Assembly (NCBI GenBank): GCA_958445555.1
Contig: CAUCSW010000055.1
Coordinates: 1-5,746 of the forward strand
Source: an uncultured Clostridia bacterium
GTDB taxonomy: Bacteria; Bacillota; Clostridia; Oscillospirales; Acutalibacteraceae
Length of the DNA: 5,746 nt
Direction: 5' to 3'
The position numbers and the translations under genes were made by a program. The notes under the pieces were generated by a model. The model saw only the letters and a program-made list of their open reading frames with translations. It made no database searches and had not been told where the DNA came from. Below, in pieces: positions 5,713-5,746 of this stretch. How positions within the stretch are numbered: the first letter of the stretch is position 1; the number at the start of each line of letters is the position of its first letter.

Positions 5713-5746
5713 TCATCTTCCTATCTTTATTCTTTTACCTGCATAT
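5713..5746 (-). other. Possible 3' end of an upstream gene
   Basis: Reading leftward from the window edge, one minus-strand frame is open as YAGKRIKIGR and stops with TGA at 5713-5715, overlapping the first ATG of the nucleotidyltransferase gene. That is the same ATGA junction seen twice elsewhere in this run. The other two frames also stop before the gene (TAA at 5735-5737 and 5727-5729), so with 34 bases it cannot be settled whether this is coding or a leader. Confidence 0.25.

Overview
The window is one unbroken, tightly packed run of nine genes, all on the minus strand, so it reads from right to left. The genes at both ends touch the window edges. No gap between genes exceeds about 34 bases, several neighbours overlap, and nearly every gene has a clear GGAGG-like ribosome binding site. 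No rRNA, tRNA, CRISPR array, insertion sequence, terminator or convincing promoter was seen. Strong Shine-Dalgarno sites, GTG and TTG starts, mid GC content and the protein families present suggest a Bacillota (Clostridia) genome, possibly a gut Oscillospirales-type organism. That placement is inference, since no marker gene is present.

The right half (about 1778-5716) is a biosynthetic-looking cassette. In transcription order it encodes a nucleotidyltransferase-fold protein of the NTP_transf_5 type, a thymidylate-kinase-like P-loop kinase with altered substrate motifs, an 82-residue acyl carrier protein, an adenylate-forming (acyl-CoA synthetase-like) ligase, and a small CYTH-domain triphosphatase. 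Their overlaps and very short gaps suggest co-translation. The carrier protein and ligase form an obvious activation and loading pair: the ligase would adenylate a carboxylate and pass it to the carrier arm. The kinase, nucleotidyltransferase and CYTH protein all belong to families that handle phosphoryl or nucleotidyl groups. No condensing enzyme, thioesterase or known product-defining enzyme is visible, so the product is unknown.

The left half (1-1743) holds a different set: a cytosolic-looking protein of the Rv2525c/GH25-like (DUF1906) glycoside-hydrolase fold, a small predicted lipoprotein, a 96-residue coiled-coil protein with a C-terminal membrane helix resembling phage XhlA-type proteins, and the N-terminus of an AspT/YidE-like membrane transporter that runs off the left edge. 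The hydrolase-like and XhlA-like pair recalls a phage lysis cassette, but no other phage gene is visible. The 34-base gap at 1744-1777 is the only natural break between the halves. It shows no terminator, so the two sets may be one transcript.

The most interesting point is the combination of carrier protein, ligase, divergent kinase, NTP_transf_5 protein and CYTH protein. I do not recognise it as a described pathway.
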